This document shows, piece by piece, positions 63,698 to 64,000 of a stretch of 64,000 nucleotides of DNA. Below the pieces are notes generated by a model, which saw nothing but the letters and a program-made list of their open reading frames with translations, had not been told where the DNA came from and searched no databases. The DNA is from Liopterus haemorrhoidalis (taxonomy: Eukaryota > Arthropoda > Insecta > Coleoptera > Dytiscidae): assembly GCA_963971575.1 (NCBI GenBank), contig OZ020611.1, forward strand, positions 26,271,279 through 26,335,278, read 5' to 3'. Numbering within the stretch: the stretch's first letter is position 1; each line of letters starts with the position of its first letter. The position numbers were made by a program, and so were the translations under genes.

Positions 63698-64000
63698 TGA
63701 ATAGAGCCATATCATTTGTTCACAGACAAAGCTAGAAATAGAGAAAGAGATACAATTTGTTTCACTTGACACGCCTGTCTTCCATCTAGTGGTGGGAGGT
63801 TAATTTGACAAGACAATATATGTGTGATAACCTACAAAATTATTTTTTTGTAAATTTTGTCATATTAAATGCATATATTCTTTAAATAAAACTTTTAGAA
63901 AGATTAGGGGAAATATAATATGAAAGTAATTTTTGAAAATATTTTGATAATTGTGAGTAAATAATAAACCACTGTCCTATAATGTTTAATAAACAACAAA
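63698..64000. other. No recognised feature
   Basis: AT-rich DNA to the end of the window. Confidence 0.4.

Overview
This is about 64 kb of AT-rich nuclear DNA from an animal, almost certainly an insect. The evidence is one clear coding exon with canonical splice sites that matches the N-terminus of the insect RdgC/PPEF phosphatase (calmodulin-binding IQ motif), a nuclear copy of mitochondrial nad5 that only reads well with the invertebrate mitochondrial code, and insect-type transposons (mariner, Tc1, pogo, hAT, PIF/Harbinger, piggyBac-like, RTE, Jockey/CR1-like and R1-like LINEs). The order of insect cannot be fixed from this window.

Gene content is very low. The rdgC exon (23389-23516, + strand) ends at a good donor, and I see no later rdgC exon in the following 40 kb, so most of the right part of the window is probably its intron. 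A second possible last exon, of unknown function, lies on the minus strand at 17291-17523. Essentially everything else recognisable is mobile-element DNA, much of it nested.

Layout. 2-5 kb: a hAT-like element carrying a minisatellite and a nested Harbinger derivative with a MADF-domain remnant, then a MITE set in a similar minisatellite. 6 kb: a probable solo LTR. 7.7-8.6 kb: a mariner corpse. 8.7-14 kb: two copies of a ~1.1 kb repeat that I call the AGGG family, a foldback and a small hAT MITE. 14.1-16.6 kb: a hAT-like element holding ~74 perfect AAAATT repeats. 18-19 kb: a Harbinger with a transposase fragment. 19.7-20.5 kb: a mariner corpse. 22.4-23.2 kb: two LINE fragments. 25-26.3 kb: another AGGG copy. 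29.9-34.2 kb: a TA-MITE, an intact mariner-like transposase gene and a dead Tc1 with long IR/DR ends. 37 kb: hairpins and the nad5 insertion. 43.8-46.2 kb: a LINE broken by a pogo element. 46.3-50.5 kb: a TA-flanked element enclosing a 290-bp tandem array. 51.3-52.7 kb: a long Jockey/CR1-like RT frame. 53.3-57.8 kb: a run of hAT, Harbinger, LTR and TTAA elements. 58-63.7 kb: a diffuse repeat, three AGGG copies (one inside a piggyBac-like element) and a LINE scrap.

The most unusual structure is the AGGG family. Six copies plus one diverged relative share 16-bp inverted ends, an early TCTG tract and conserved flanks around one internal site. At that site nearly every copy holds a different ~75-bp tRNA-like sequence with recognisable Pol III A/B boxes, as if a tRNA-derived promoter cassette is exchanged between copies.
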